DNA of 64,000 nt from CAWAND01 sp963727915. GTDB taxonomy: Bacteria; Chloroflexota; Anaerolineae; Anaerolineales; E44-bin32. The stretch spans positions 1,178,001-1,242,000 of the forward strand of contig CAVSID010000001.1 of assembly GCA_963727915.1 (NCBI GenBank), written 5' to 3'. The notes beneath the pieces are model-generated. The model was not told the DNA's origin. It saw only the letters and a program-made list of their open reading frames with translations, and made no database searches. Positions within the stretch are counted from its first letter, which is position 1; each line of letters begins with the position of its first letter. Both the position numbers and the translations under genes were made by a program. Positions 28,185-38,500 of this stretch are shown here, piece after piece.

Positions 28185-28754
28185 ATGGACGCCTTCACCA
28201 GTTTGTTTTCGGCTTTTGGGCTTTCGGCCAGCGCCGGCTTGAACGCCTATATCCCGTTGCTGGTCGTGTCTCTAACCGCTCGGTACACCCACTGGATCAG
28301 GCTTTCCCCACCGTGGGACGCGATGACCAGCTGGTGGGTGATCGGGGCGTTGGCGGTGCTGATCACGATCGAGTTCTTCGCCGACAAGGCCCCTCTCTTG
28401 AATCATGTCAACGACATCATACAGACCTTTGTCCGCCCGGCTGCCGGGGCGATTCTGTTCGCTTCCAACGCCGGTGTGGTGAACCAGATCCATCCCATCC
28501 TTGCGGTGATCGCCGGCCTGCTGGTTGCGGGCACGGTGCACGCCGCCAAGTCGGCTGCCATCCGCCCCGCCGTGACAGCCACAACCGGCGGCACGGGCAA
28601 TATCCTGGTCAGCGTGGCAGAGGATGTCTTGGCGACGGTGCTTTCCATCCTGGCCGTGGTTATCCCGGTCATCATTGCCGCCCTGATTATTGTTCTCACG
28701 TCGTTGTTGGTGTGGTGGCTCTGGCGACGCAGCGTACGCATGCGGACGGCCTGA
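28185..28754 (+). CDS. DUF4126 membrane protein
   Basis: 189 residues, intact, with four to five membrane helices. The N-terminal FSAFGLSASAGLNAYIPLLV is the family signature; HPILAVIAGLLVAGTVHAAKS and the C-terminal LAVVIPVIIAALIIVLTSLL are helices. The function of DUF4126 is not established. It is the first of three small membrane-protein genes in a row with short gaps, expressed from the promoter at 28088-28116. Confidence 0.85.
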   Translation: MDAFTSLFSAFGLSASAGLNAYIPLLVVSLTARYTHWIRLSPPWDAMTSWWVIGALAVLITIEFFADKAPLLNHVNDIIQTFVRPAAGAILFASNAGVVNQIHPILAVIAGLLVAGTVHAAKSAAIRPAVTATTGGTGNILVSVAEDVLATVLSILAVVIPVIIAALIIVLTSLLVWWLWRRSVRMRTA

Positions 28755-28784
28755 TCCGCATTAGCCAAGGAGGCATTCGAACGC

Positions 28785-29141
28785 ATGGCCGCTAAACGCG
28801 CCGCTCAATCCACGCCCGTCGCAGCGCCGACCAGCACGCTGGCCGTGATAAGCCTGATCGCCGGCGTAACCGGGTTCACTCTGTTTCCGTTGGCGGGCAG
28901 CCTGGTGGCGGTCGTGACCGGCTGGTTTGCCCGGCGCGAGATCGAAGCCGCAGGCGGGACCATCCAGGGGGACGGCCTGGCTCTCGCCGGGCTAATCCTG
29001 GGCTTTATTGGGCTCGGTCTGTCAGTGCTGGCTTTCTGCCTGGTGGGCTCGGTGGTTGGGATCTCACTCTGCCTTGCCCTATTTGCTGCGACTGCGGAAC
29101 AATCGAGCACCGCCTTGCCCTTCCTGGTGGTGTTCATCTGA
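28785..29141 (+). CDS. DUF4190-like membrane protein
   Basis: 118 residues, with an AAGGAGG upstream of ATG 28785. After a short Ala/Pro-rich head it has two paired membrane helices around a polar loop: STLAVISLIAGVTGFTLFP, GSLVAVVTGWFARREI and LALAGLILGFIGLGLSVLAF. The small-residue helix pattern with a GWFARREI-type loop is that of DUF4190 proteins, whose role is unknown. It lies in an apparent operon with the flanking small membrane-protein genes. Confidence 0.75.
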   Translation: MAAKRAAQSTPVAAPTSTLAVISLIAGVTGFTLFPLAGSLVAVVTGWFARREIEAAGGTIQGDGLALAGLILGFIGLGLSVLAFCLVGSVVGISLCLALFAATAEQSSTALPFLVVFI

Positions 29142-29180
29142 CGCCCGTACAACGCGCCCGGGCATAGCGAGGAGGCACAG

Positions 29181-29381
29181 ATGGCAAAAAAGGCTGCGTC
29201 AGCCAAGAAGCCTGAGCCAAAAGTGGAGGATTCCGCCGACCTGGGTCAAAAGCCAATGATGTGGGTCGTCGTGGCGCTTGTCGTGCTGGCCGTTTCGTGC
29301 AGCTGCTGCTTGGTCGTCTTCCTGGGCTGGACTTACGGCGACCATGCCATCAAGCTGCTTGTGCCTGGCTTATTCCCCTAA
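29181..29381 (+). CDS. Small single-span membrane protein
   Basis: 66 residues. A basic Lys/Ala-rich head (MAKKAASAKKPEP) is followed by one membrane helix, WVVVALVVLAVSCSCCLVVFL, which carries a CSCC cluster. GAGGAGG stands seven bases before ATG 29181. Function unknown. It follows the DUF4190-like gene by 39 bases and probably shares its transcript. Confidence 0.65.
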   Translation: MAKKAASAKKPEPKVEDSADLGQKPMMWVVVALVVLAVSCSCCLVVFLGWTYGDHAIKLLVPGLFP

Positions 29382-29440
29382 CCAGGCGAATTCCCCCGAA
29401 CCGCGGTTCCGTTCCCCGACGCTTGGGCTGGCAGCGCCCG

Positions 29441-29893
29441 ATGGTCGTTCGTCCCCTTGAAGACCCGGACGTCCCCAATTGGATCGCGCTCCGCGCCCAG
29501 CTTTGGCCGGCTGAGACGCTCTCCGAACTCGAGATCGAAGGACGCCATGCATTGGCCGGCGAGCCGCCGCTGATCGTTTTGGTGGCTGAGGAGTACGATC
29601 GCCTGACAGGCTTCATCGAGCTCGGACTCCGATCGTACGCCGAGGGCTGTTCGAGCTCACCCGTCCCCTACGTCGAAGGCTGGTTTGTGGTTCCGGAGCG
29701 GCGGCAACGCGGCCTGGGAGCGGCGCTGATGCGGGCTGCCGAGACCTGGTGCAAGCAGGCAGGCTACACGGAGATGGGCTCGGACACCCAGCCAATCAAC
29801 GAAGTGAGCCGTGCGGCGCACGCGGCGTTGGGGTTCGAAGAGGTCGAGCAGCTGGTGGTCTTCCACAAAGCTCTGGAGGGGCCGGAGACCTAG
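29441..29893 (+). CDS. GNAT acetyltransferase, AAC(6')-I-like
   Basis: 150 residues, intact. The acetyl-CoA-binding signature RRQRGLGAALMRAAE (about 87-101) is preceded by the beta-4 strand PVPYVEGWFVVPE and followed by MGSDTQPINEVSRAAHAALGF and a C-terminal VVFHKAL. This arrangement is the one seen in aminoglycoside 6'-N-acetyltransferases of the AAC(6')-I type, so it could modify aminoglycosides. Chromosomal relatives may act on other amines, and resistance is not implied by the sequence alone. It is read convergently with the thiamine operon. Confidence 0.78.
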   Translation: MVVRPLEDPDVPNWIALRAQLWPAETLSELEIEGRHALAGEPPLIVLVAEEYDRLTGFIELGLRSYAEGCSSSPVPYVEGWFVVPERRQRGLGAALMRAAETWCKQAGYTEMGSDTQPINEVSRAAHAALGFEEVEQLVVFHKALEGPET

Positions 29894-30378
29894 CCCAAGG
29901 ACCCTCCATCCGAGCGATCAAACGGGCCCTGGCCGGCGAGCGCCAGGGCTTTGAGTTCGAGAAGACCGGCTTCAACGCTGGCCCTTTCATCCTCCGGCAA
30001 GGCCAGCGCCTCGAATTCTTCCCGATCGTGGACTTCCGTCCGCCCGTCTGGGTAGACCACCAGGTCAAGTGCCAGATCCTCCTGACGCAGGTGGCTTCCT
30101 TCGAGGCGAGCCGGGCGGGCCAGGTTGCAGTACCAGCCCTTCAGTTGGCCGGAGCGACCGTCATGAACAGCGAACACGTTGTACCAGCGGTCGGCGTAGA
30201 AGGTCTCGACAAAGCGGTCGCCGGCGATCATGGTCAGGTCTCCGACCTGGGCCAGTGCGCGGCCGAAGCTCGCCTCCAGCGTCCACTCCGTCGGCGTTCG
30301 CGACAAGAAGTGACCGGTGTATTGCCAGACCTGGTTGCCGTCGGCGTCGAGCTTGTGCACTGTCACCGTGTCGCTCAC
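29890..30378 (-). CDS. DUF402 protein
   Basis: 162 residues, intact. Core segments FVETFYADRWYNVFAVHDG, LKGWYCNLARPARL and EDLALDLVVYPDGRTEVHDREEF match DUF402, a fold that includes nucleotide phosphatases such as FomD and Ntdp. The start is GTG 30378, which overlaps the ATPase stop (GTGA), so it is the last gene of the thiamine transporter operon. A phosphatase role in thiamine phosphate handling is conceivable but not shown. Confidence 0.8.
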   Translation of the reverse strand: MSDTVTVHKLDADGNQVWQYTGHFLSRTPTEWTLEASFGRALAQVGDLTMIAGDRFVETFYADRWYNVFAVHDGRSGQLKGWYCNLARPARLEGSHLRQEDLALDLVVYPDGRTEVHDREEFEALALPEDERASVEAGLLELKALALAGQGPFDRSDGGSLG

Positions 30379-31437
30379 GGCAGTACCTGGAATGCTCGGT
30401 CGGGATCGAGTGCGATGCGGACTTGGGAACCCACGGCGGGAAATCCATCCCAGAAGCTGAAGACGAAGGTCAGCCGCTGGCCGCCTGAAGCCTCGATGAC
30501 GGCCCGGAGCTGGCTGCCGCGGAAGGAGCGCTCGACGACCTTGCCCTCCAGGGTCGGGCCGTCTTGACTATCCAGGCTGGCCGCATCCGGCCGAACGAGG
30601 AGCGTGACCTGCGCCTTCGGCGTCTGCCGCGAGCTGGAAAGCTGCCCAGCTCGGTCTCGACCAACCAGCCGGAGCCGTGGCGCACGGCGCGGCCGGGGAT
30701 GAGATTGTCGAGGCCCAGGAAGCGGGCGACGAAGGGGCTGGCCGGCCGGCGGAACATGGCTTCTGGGGTATCGAGCTGCTCCAACCGACCACGGTTTAGC
30801 ACCAGCACGCGGTCGGCGACGGCGAAGGCCTCCTCCTGATCGTGGGTGACGTAGATCGCCGTTTGCTGGAGCTCGGCCAGCAGCTCGGGCAGCTCCAGCA
30901 TCAGCTGTTCCTTGAGCGACCGATCGAGATCCCCCAAGGGCTCGTCGAGCATCAAAAGCCGCGGGCCGAGGTGCCAGTGAGCGCGCCAGCGCCACCCGCT
31001 GGCGTTCGCCGCCGGAGAGCTCGTCGACGGCCCGCGATTCGAACCCGGCCAGACCGACCAGATCCAGCATCGCCTCGACCCGCTGATCGGATCTCTTCAG
31101 CCGGTTGGCCGAGCATCCTCAGCCCGAAGGCCAGATTGTGGTACACGTCCATATGGGGGAAGAGAGCGAAGTCCTGGAACATCAGGCCAAAACCACGGTT
31201 GTGAGGAGACACGCCGGCCAAATCCCGTCCGTTCCAACGCACACTGCCCGAATCAAGGGTTTCCAGGCCGGCGATCAAATGCAGTGTGGTGCTCTTGCCG
31301 CATCCGCTCGGGCCGAGCACGGCCAGGATCTCGCCCGGCCGCACGTCGAAAGAAACGCCGTCGACCGCCCGCAGAGCGCCGAAGGCCTTGTGCAGGTCGC
31401 TGGCCCGCAGGCCGGGGGCGGAAGGGGTCCCGTTCAT
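30375..31437 (-). CDS. ABC transporter ATP-binding protein of the thiamine operon (ThiQ/FbpC-like), frameshifted
   Basis: Motor subunit of the importer. Walker A is GPSGCGKSTT (about 41-50), Q-loop MFQDFALFPHM, signature LSGGERQRVALARSL, Walker B LMLDEPLGDLDRS and switch His in YVTHDQEEAF. The C-terminus is longer than in classical ThiQ and looks like a TOBE-type domain (TLLVRPDAASL, VVERSFRGSQLRAVIE), as in iron or polyamine importers. Frame changes lie near 31110, 30970 and 30640. It starts five bases after the permease stop. Thiamine specificity is inferred from the operon. Confidence 0.82.
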
Positions 31438-31442
31438 GGTGG

Positions 31443-33180
31443 TCAGAACTCGCCCACGTCGGCGATTCGCAGGCGCTCGATAGCCAGCATCCCGCCGCCG
31501 GTGACGAGCATCAGGAGCGTGCTGAGGGCCATGGCCTGTCCGTAGTTGAGCGTTCCCGGGCGGGAGAGGAAGCGGTATATCAGGATCGGCACGGTGGGAT
31601 GTTCCGGCCTGGCGATCAGCGACGTTGCGCCGAACTCGCCCAGGGAAATCGAGAAGGCGAATGCCGCCGCCACCATCACGGCGCGGCCGACAAGAGGCAA
31701 GTCAATGTGGCGCAGCACCTGGCGTGGGCTGGCACCCAGCATGGCCGCCGCCTGGCGAAGGCGCGGCTGGATGCTGCGCAGGGCCGGGGTCAGGCTCCGG
31801 ACTACGAAGGGGAAAGCCACCAAGGTGTGACCGATGGGCACCAGCAGCGGAGAAGCGCGCAAGTCCAACGGAGGTGTGTCGAGGGCAATGATGAACCCAA
31901 AGCCGAGCGTCACGGCCGACGTCCCTAGGGGGAGCATCAGCAGGGGATCGAGCCAGCGGTTGAGCCTCGAGTGGGCGTCGTAGGCAAGGCTCCAGGCGGC
32001 CGGCAGCCCGAGAGCCAGCGCCAGCACCACCGTGGCGGCGGCGTAGGTGAGCGAGTTCCAGACCGCCTCGGCCGGCGGCACGTAGAACAGTGAATCCTGG
32101 GTGTTTTCGTTCAGGTGAAGGTAGTAATCCAGCGTCAGGGTGGGCCCGGCGGCTTCTGCCCGCTGCGGTCCCAAGCGGGCAAACGAGCGCGCCGCCAGCG
32201 CTGCCAGAGGGGAGGTGAGCACGAGCAGCAGCACGCCGGCGACGGCAGCCACCGCCAGGCGGCTGCGCCGGCCAGATAGCGGGCGCTGGGTCATGCGTTG
32301 AGCCTTGAGCGGCAGCGGCCGGCTGACGCGGATCGGCCAGCCTGGTGTAAGCGATGGTCATTGCCAGCGTGGCGACCAGTTGGACGATGCTCAGCGCAGC
32401 CGCCAAAGGCAGGTTGAAGAGATTGACGGTTTGATTGTAGATTTCGACTTCCAGCGTCGCCAGGCGTGGCCCGCCCAGCACCAGGATCACCCCGAAAGAG
32501 GTGAAGTCGAACAAGAAGACCAGCAGCGAGGCGGTGGCGACTGCCGGGAGCAGGAGTGGGAGCCCAACTTCGCGCAAGGCCCGCCAACGGCTGGCGCCCA
32601 GCACGCGAGCAGCGTCCGTCAGGCGCGGATCGAGGTGGCTCCAAAAATCGCCCACCATCCGCAGTACGATGGTGGTGTTGTAGAAAACATGCGCCGCCAG
32701 GATGGCGGCCAGCGAGTGGTTCACGTTCAGCGGAGGCGCCGAAAGATGAAAGACGCTCATCAGCGCGGCGTTGATCCATCCGCTCGGGCCCAGCAGGGCG
32801 TTGAACGCGGCTGCCACAACCAACGTTGGCAGCACAAACGGGATTCCCGTCAGGGCCCGCAGCAGCGCCTTGCCGCGGAAACGATAGCGCGCCAGCACGT
32901 AAGCGCCTGGCAAGCCGATGGCCAGTGTCAACAGGGTTGATAGAGCGGCCTGCCAGATGGTGAAACCGAGCACCCCCAACTCGCCCGAACTTGTGAAGAA
33001 ATTCACAAACCCGCCCAGCGGACCTTGCGGTGAGCGATTCAGGCTCAGCCCCAGAATGCTGGCCATGGGGTAGAAGTAAAACAACCCCAGGAAGGCCAGG
33101 GGAGCCAGCCATAACAGGCGGCGCGACCAAGGTGCTGAGGCCCCCCTCTCGGGGCGAGTCCCCGGGCTCGAAGCAGTCAT
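31443..33180 (-). CDS. ThiP-like double-domain ABC permease, one frameshift
   Basis: About 580 residues carrying two permease domains in one chain, as in ThiP and iron(III) permeases. First half: WLAPLAFLGLFYFYPMASIL and EAA loop DAARVLGASRWRALREV. Second half: LAVAAVAGVLLLVLTSPL and EAA loop QAAAMLGASPRQVLRHID. The break near 32300 (ADPRQPAAA to RMTQRPLSG) is a probable indel, because the two halves together have normal length. ATG 33180 overlaps the stop of the binding-protein gene (ATGA). A CRP/FNR-type palindrome lies inside the 5' part of the gene. Confidence 0.83.
32991..33008. promoter_or_regulatory. Intragenic CRP/FNR-type palindrome
   Basis: TTGTGA-AGAAAT-TCACAA, matching the other copies, but within the permease coding sequence about 175 bases after its start (it encodes part of FVNFFTSSGEL). 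It may be a chance match in a Phe/Asn/Thr run or an internal control site. Confidence 0.4.
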
Positions 33181-34286
33181 CGGAGGACAGTTTGTGTCCA
33201 AGCCTGGAGCCACGCCTCACGGTTTTGGGCGATGGCGTCGGAGTTCACCTGGGCGGTCTCCTGCGGGATGACGGCGAAGTCGGTGAACACCTGCGGTAAT
33301 TGGGCGGACGGGTTGACCGGGAAGACGAACATGTTCAGGGGCATGTCCTGTTGGAATTTGACATTGAGCATGAAGTCGATCCACGCTTGGGCCAGATCCA
33401 GATGCTGAGTGCCCTTCAGAATCCCAGCGTACTCAATTTGCCGGAAGCAACTGGTGTTGCCGGTCACGATGCCGGTGGGCGGCTCTGAAATGGGCGGATC
33501 GGCGAATGCGACTTCGGCCGGCGGGCTGGAAGCATACGACACAACCACCGGTCGTTGCCCGCCGTGTACAGTGAAATCCGAGTAGTAGGCCGTGTCCCAA
33601 TCGTTGTCCACCAACACGTCGTTTTCCACCAGACTTTGCCAGTAGTCCAGATATTGGTCCATACCGAAGTGACCAATGGTGGCCAGCAGGAAAGCCAGCC
33701 CGGGGGAGGATGTTGCCGGGTTTTCCACCACCAGCAGGCCCTTGTAGGCCGGCAGGGCCATGTCCTCGAGTGACGCCGGCGGCGTCAGATTGTGGTCCTG
33801 GAAATAGCCCTTGTCATAGTTGAGGCACACATCCCCGTAATCAATCGGGAAGACACGGTGCTGCGGATCAATCTCAAAACCGCTCCCGATGCTGGAGGCC
33901 AAGGGCGAGTCATAGGGCATAAACAGATCTTCGCTCAAAGCCCGACTGAGAAAAGTATTGTCCACCCCGTAGAGCACATCCGCCAGGGGGTTGTCCTTGG
34001 CCAGGATGGCCTTGTTCAGCATCGTGCCAGCATCGCCTGCCTTGAAGAAGCGCACGTCGGCGTGAAAGATGGTCTTGAACAGGTCAATCAGGCTTCCGGA
34101 GGCCTCAAATAAGTCATGGGTCATGACGGTTAGGACCCGGGGCGGGAGCGGCGTGCCCGCCGGGGCCGACGTCTGGGTGGCCTGCTGCGTGGCCGGCTGC
34201 GCGGGCGCCGCCGTTGGCGTGGCCGGATTTCCGCCGCAGGCAGCGGCGACCAGGGTGAACAACATCACGGCCGCGAACTTCTTCAT
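33177..34286 (-). CDS. thiB: Thiamine ABC transporter substrate-binding lipoprotein (ThiB/TbpA-like)
   Basis: 369 residues, intact. Lipoprotein signal MKKFAAVMLFTLVAAACGG with Cys at the lipobox (VAAAC), a Thr/Pro/Ala linker, then the ThiB-type fold: VLTVMTHDLFEASG, NPLADVLYGVDNTFLSRAL, PIDYGDVCLNYDKGYF and VVENPATSSPGLAFLLATIG. ATG 34286 is preferred over an upstream in-frame ATG because it begins the signal peptide and has GAAGGAG upstream. It captures thiamine or its phosphates outside the membrane for the ThiP/ThiQ-like importer encoded next. Confidence 0.88.
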   Translation of the reverse strand: MKKFAAVMLFTLVAAACGGNPATPTAAPAQPATQQATQTSAPAGTPLPPRVLTVMTHDLFEASGSLIDLFKTIFHADVRFFKAGDAGTMLNKAILAKDNPLADVLYGVDNTFLSRALSEDLFMPYDSPLASSIGSGFEIDPQHRVFPIDYGDVCLNYDKGYFQDHNLTPPASLEDMALPAYKGLLVVENPATSSPGLAFLLATIGHFGMDQYLDYWQSLVENDVLVDNDWDTAYYSDFTVHGGQRPVVVSYASSPPAEVAFADPPISEPPTGIVTGNTSCFRQIEYAGILKGTQHLDLAQAWIDFMLNVKFQQDMPLNMFVFPVNPSAQLPQVFTDFAVIPQETAQVNSDAIAQNREAWLQAWTQTVLR

Positions 34287-34305
34287 CTCTTCTTCAACTC
34301 CTTCG

Positions 34306-34965
34306 CTAGGATTCAACCTCGGTTGTGTGGTTAACGACGCAAACCATCACGCCCGTCTGAAGCTCGACGGTAGCGGCCGCTGAGAGCAGTACGTTGCTCA
34401 CGCCACGCGTGCTGCCAAACAGGAGCCGCTCATCCCGCAAGGCGTAGCCGAGATTGTGGGTGGTGATCCCGGCGGCGTCTCCCACGAGGGGGATCAGCGA
34501 TACCACATCGCCCGGTTGTCCTTGTATGACCTGCGCCTGGCCGGGCTTGAGCAGGAAAGCCTCCTGGGGACCATCGATCAGCCGGATGGACCCGGTGGTC
34601 GGAGCGTAGCGCTCGAGGAGCAGGAAACTGGCCAGGGATTGGTCCCATCGGTCGCCGACGGCTCCCAAGATGATCAGGTCGCCGATCCCGCGGCTGATGG
34701 CCAGCTGGATCGCCAACTCGAGGTCGGTGGCGTCCTTTTCCACCGGATAGCGAATCACGTCGACCCCGTCGGCGGCCAGGCGATCCACGGTGGTTGCCGG
34801 CAGCGAATCGAAATCGCCCACAAGTATGTCGGGGGTCCAGCCCAGAGCCAGGCAGTGCTCGGCGCCGCCATCGGCGGCGATGAGCACTGCGCCGTCTGGA
34901 AACCAGGCCCGGCCGAGGCGGGGCGTCTGGAACGCCCCGTGGGCGAAGATCACCGCCGTAGACAC
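34306..34965 (-). CDS. thiN: Thiamine pyrophosphokinase
   Basis: 219 residues, intact; it converts thiamine and ATP to thiamine diphosphate. Family motifs: LIAADGGAEHCLALG, ILVGDFDSLP, YPVEKDATDLELAI and GAVGDRWDQSLASFLLL. GTG 34965 is the start, with AGGAGGGG six bases upstream on the minus strand. That ribosome site is also the 3' arm of the riboswitch terminator stem. It is the first gene of an operon for thiamine uptake and activation controlled by a TPP riboswitch. Confidence 0.93.
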   Translation of the reverse strand: MSTAVIFAHGAFQTPRLGRAWFPDGAVLIAADGGAEHCLALGWTPDILVGDFDSLPATTVDRLAADGVDVIRYPVEKDATDLELAIQLAISRGIGDLIILGAVGDRWDQSLASFLLLERYAPTTGSIRLIDGPQEAFLLKPGQAQVIQGQPGDVVSLIPLVGDAAGITTHNLGYALRDERLLFGSTRGVSNVLLSAAATVELQTGVMVCVVNHTTEVES

Positions 34966-34967
34966 AG

Positions 34968-34997
34968 AAAACCCCTCCTGGCTGAAACTTGGAGGGG
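34968..34997 (-). terminator. Attenuator hairpin of the TPP riboswitch
   Basis: On the minus strand CCCCTCC, a 12-base loop, GGAGGGG, then TTTT. It stands between the TPP aptamer and thiN. Its 3' arm contains the AGGAGGGG ribosome site, so folding would stop transcription and hide the ribosome site. Confidence 0.82.
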
Positions 34998-35010
34998 CTC
35001 GCGTTCATGC

Positions 35011-35100
35011 GCATCCCTCCGCCGGCATTATCCGGATCAGGTTCGACGGGTCGAGGGTTCTCACCCTCCTCTCAGCCCAGAGTCTCTGAGCTCCCCGTTG
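35011..35100 (-). promoter_or_regulatory. TPP riboswitch (THI element)
   Basis: Minus strand carries the conserved blocks in order: GGCTGAGAGGAGGGTGAGA, ACCC, GAACCTGATCCGGATAATGC and GCGGAGGGA. These are the thi-box elements that bind thiamine diphosphate. It ends 45 bases before the GTG of thiN. Confidence 0.95.
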
Positions 35101-35117
35101 GATTGATGTCTAGATCA

Positions 35118-35147
35118 ACTATAACGGACGTTACGGGCGGGGGTCAA
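35118..35147 (-). promoter_or_regulatory. Promoter of the thiamine operon
   Basis: Minus strand TTGACC (35142-35147), 18-base spacer, TATAGT (35118-35123), about 18 bases before the riboswitch. Confidence 0.75.
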
Positions 35148-35179
35148 CTCGCCCGACCAGCAGGCATAGCCGTCCTTGG

Positions 35180-35563
35180 TCAGTCGCCGTGTTCATAATC
35201 GCCGGACAGGAACTCGCGCACCCTGGCCACCAGATCGTCGGGGGCAAAGGGCTTCAAGATGTAGGCGATAGCCCCTGCGTCCAACCCCGCCTGGACCTCG
35301 GCTTCCTGGCCTTTGGCCGAAAGAAAGGCGACCGGGATGTGGTCGGTGGCTTTGTTGGCTTTGATCTCACGGCACACATCGTAGCCGGTCATGCGCGGCA
35401 TGCGGACGTCGAGGATGATCAGATCGGGATGTTCGCTGAGCGCCAGCTCCAAGGCCTCTTCGCCGTTGGTGGCGGCAGCCACGTCGTAGCCGTGGTAACG
35501 CAAGGTGAAGATGATCAGGTCGCGGATATCGCGCTCGTCTTCAGCAATCAAGATCTTGGTCAT
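35180..35563 (-). CDS. Single-domain response regulator (CheY-like)
   Basis: 127 residues, only a receiver: ILIAEDERDIRDL (acidic pair), LIILDVRMPRMTG (phospho-Asp near 53), VAFLSAKG (Ser/Thr switch) and YILKPFAPDDL (Lys near 105). No output domain, so it works by protein contact. It starts 13 bases after the stop of the giant histidine kinase, which is its likely partner. Confidence 0.9.
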   Translation of the reverse strand: MTKILIAEDERDIRDLIIFTLRYHGYDVAAATNGEEALELALSEHPDLIILDVRMPRMTGYDVCREIKANKATDHIPVAFLSAKGQEAEVQAGLDAGAIAYILKPFAPDDLVARVREFLSGDYEHGD

Positions 35564-35575
35564 CGGCCCTTCCTG

Positions 35576-38500
35576 TCACGCAGTCGGCCCGGACGGCTCG
35601 TCTGCGGGCGCTATGGGGAGTGTAATTGTACACACGGTGCCCTTGCCGGGGGAACCTTCGCTCTCGACCGTAATTTGCCCCCCATGCATCTCAATCAGCT
35701 GACGGACGATGGACAATCCCAGGCCGGTCCCGGCGACGGACATGTTCAGCGCCTGCTCGCCACGGTAGAAGCGCTCGAACACTTTGGGCAGGTCTTCGGG
35801 AAGGATGCCAATTCCGTCGTCTGAAACCGACACGTGGAGCTGCCGGCCGGCGCGGCGGGCCTCCAGGTGGATGTGGCCACCGGCGGGCGTGTAGTTGAAG
35901 CTGTTCTCGACCAGGTTGTTGATGATCTGCCGCAGTCGATCGCGGTCGGCAAGCGCTGGAGGTAGCGATTTGGGCAGGTGGAGATCAATCTCCAGAGGCT
36001 TGCTCTCAATCCGACCGCGGCGAAGGGCAGCCTCGCGCACATCGCCGAGCATGGCGCCCACATCGACCGGCTCGAGGCTGAGAGCGACCCGCCCGGATTC
36101 GATGCGTGAGATGTCGAGCAGGTCGTTGACCAGGCCGCCCAGGCGGTCGATGTTGCCCTTGATGATCTGCAGGAAGCGGCGCTGCTCGTCGTTGACGGCG
36201 CCGACAGCGCCCATCAAAAGCATCTCGACGTAGCCCTTGACCGATGTCATGGGGGTTCTGAGCTCGTGGCTTACCGTGGCCACGAATTCGGATTTCAAAC
36301 GGTCGACTTCGACCTCACGCGTAATGTCGCGGAAGATGGATACCGTGCCCAGGAATTCGTCGCCCAGGATAACCGGCGCCACGCTGACGGCGACAATGCG
36401 ATCGTCGTCCAGCTCCATCCGCTCATCGAGCACGTCTTGGGGGGGTGCCTCGAGGGCCGGCTGCCTGCGCCAACCCTCCACGGCCTCGACCCAGCGTTTC
36501 CCGGCGGCGCCGTAAACCCCGATGAAATCAACCGCCAGGCGGTCGACAGCCGCCGTGCGGTCCAGGCGCAGAATCTGTTCGGCCGAAGAGTTGAAGATCA
36601 CCACCCGGTGCTCGACATCGGTCACGATGACGCCATCGGCAATCAATTCGAGGATGGCGCGGGATTTGCTGGCTTCGACCTGCTGTTCACGTAGGAGGAT
36701 GCCCAGTCTTTCGGCCTGGTCCCTGATCAGCCGGTAGAGCTCGGCGTTGTTGACGGCTGCCGCCACCTGGTGGCCTGCGGCCGAAAGCAATCGCAGCTGA
36801 TCGTTGTCGAAGGTGTAGGGCTTGGCGCTGAACAGGAGCATGGCGCCGATCGAATCATCGCTGATCACCAGGGGCACCGCCAGCGCGCTGCGGTGCTCCT
36901 GCACGGGATCGCGGTAGCGAACCCAGCGCTCGTCCTGGGGCAAGTCTTCGATGAGCACGAACTCGCCGTTTTCTATGACCCATCCGGCCAGCCCTTCACC
37001 CTTGACGTAGGGGGATGGACGCCCCCCGGGCGGGAGCGGAGATTCGGCCCCGAAGGCGGCGCGCAACACGAGTTGGTCACTTTCCGCCGCCAGCAGCAAG
37101 ATCACGCCCCGGTCTGCGCCCACGACCTCGTTGACCAAAGCCAGCGCCCGGTTCAGCACGCGGTCCAGATCGAGGCTGCTGGCCAGCTCGGCGGTGATCC
37201 TAAGCAGGGCCTCGGTGAGCTCATGTTCCCGGGCAAGTTCCTCCGTGCGCTCGGCCACGCGCTGCTCAAGTTCCTGGCTGGAACGCTGAGCCTGCTCGTA
37301 TAGGCGGGCGTTCTGGACGGTGAGGGCTGCTTGGCTGGCGAGGGAGGCGACAAAGGCGGCGTCGGCATCGTCGAAACTGCCCGTCGTGGCATAGTTTTCG
37401 AGGGTGATCGTCCCCAGGACTCCCGATTCGCTCGGCAGCGGGACGCCCAAAGCACTGGCTGGGACAAGACCGCCGGTTGCTCGATGATAGCTCTCGAGGT
37501 GGTCGAGGCTGTAGTTGAGATCACGGCCAGGATCGACCGTGTCCCACACCACTGGTTTGGCGGCTGCGTAGACCTTTCCGGGAAGCCCTTCCCCCGGCTG
37601 GAGCCGAAGATCGAGCCAGGCACCCGATTCGACATAGCCGGATTGGGCGGCGATCCGCAGGCCGTGGATGTCTGAATCCCACAGGCAAATCGTCACCGCC
37701 TGGGTTGCGGTCATCGACCGGCGCAGGCCGTCGGCCAGGTGGTTGAGGACCTCATCAGCGTCCAGCGAACCCACCGACTGACCGAATTCGAGCAAGAGCT
37801 GCCCCTCGGACAGTCGGGTCTCAACCCTCTCCAACAGCTGGGCGCGTCCCAAATCGCGTCCGATGGAAACCATCAAGTCACTTAGGAAGTTCACATCGTC
37901 TTCGCTGAAGCTCGCCGTGTGGGTGGCCTGACGCACGAGGAGCACGATGGCGGCCGGAGCCTCACCGATGGGGATGGCCACCGAAATGGCCGAATGAGCC
38001 TCCAGGGCGCGAAGCAGAGGCGATGCGCCCCAGTTTCGGTCTTCCAGCGCCCGTTCGACCAGCACAGGCTCTCCCGTCTTGAGTGTGCTGCGCAGGGGGT
38101 TGAATTGGCTGAAGAGCGGTTCGAGGTGGAGCGTTTCGGACAGATCGCCATCCACGAGACGGAGCCTGAGATCACCGTCATCAACAGCGGCGATCAAGAC
38201 GATGTCCGCGTCAAACTCCGTCCGGCAGCCATGCGTTAAGGCATTGAAGATGCCCATTTCGTCGTCGAGACTCCCTGCTGCCCAGGCGATCCGGTCCACC
38301 GCCACGATGCGCTGGGCGTGAGCGGCCAAGTCGGAAACAGCGAGAGAGAGCTCTGGCTGGAGCTCCCCACTCGGGTCAGCCATGCTCTCCGGCGAAGCCC
38401 GCTCGCTGCTGAGCGACGAGAGAGCTCGCTCAAGCTCGGACCGTTCCGCCCGCAGATCGGCGAAGAAACTGGCGTCCTCAAGAACAGCCGCCATTTGGCC

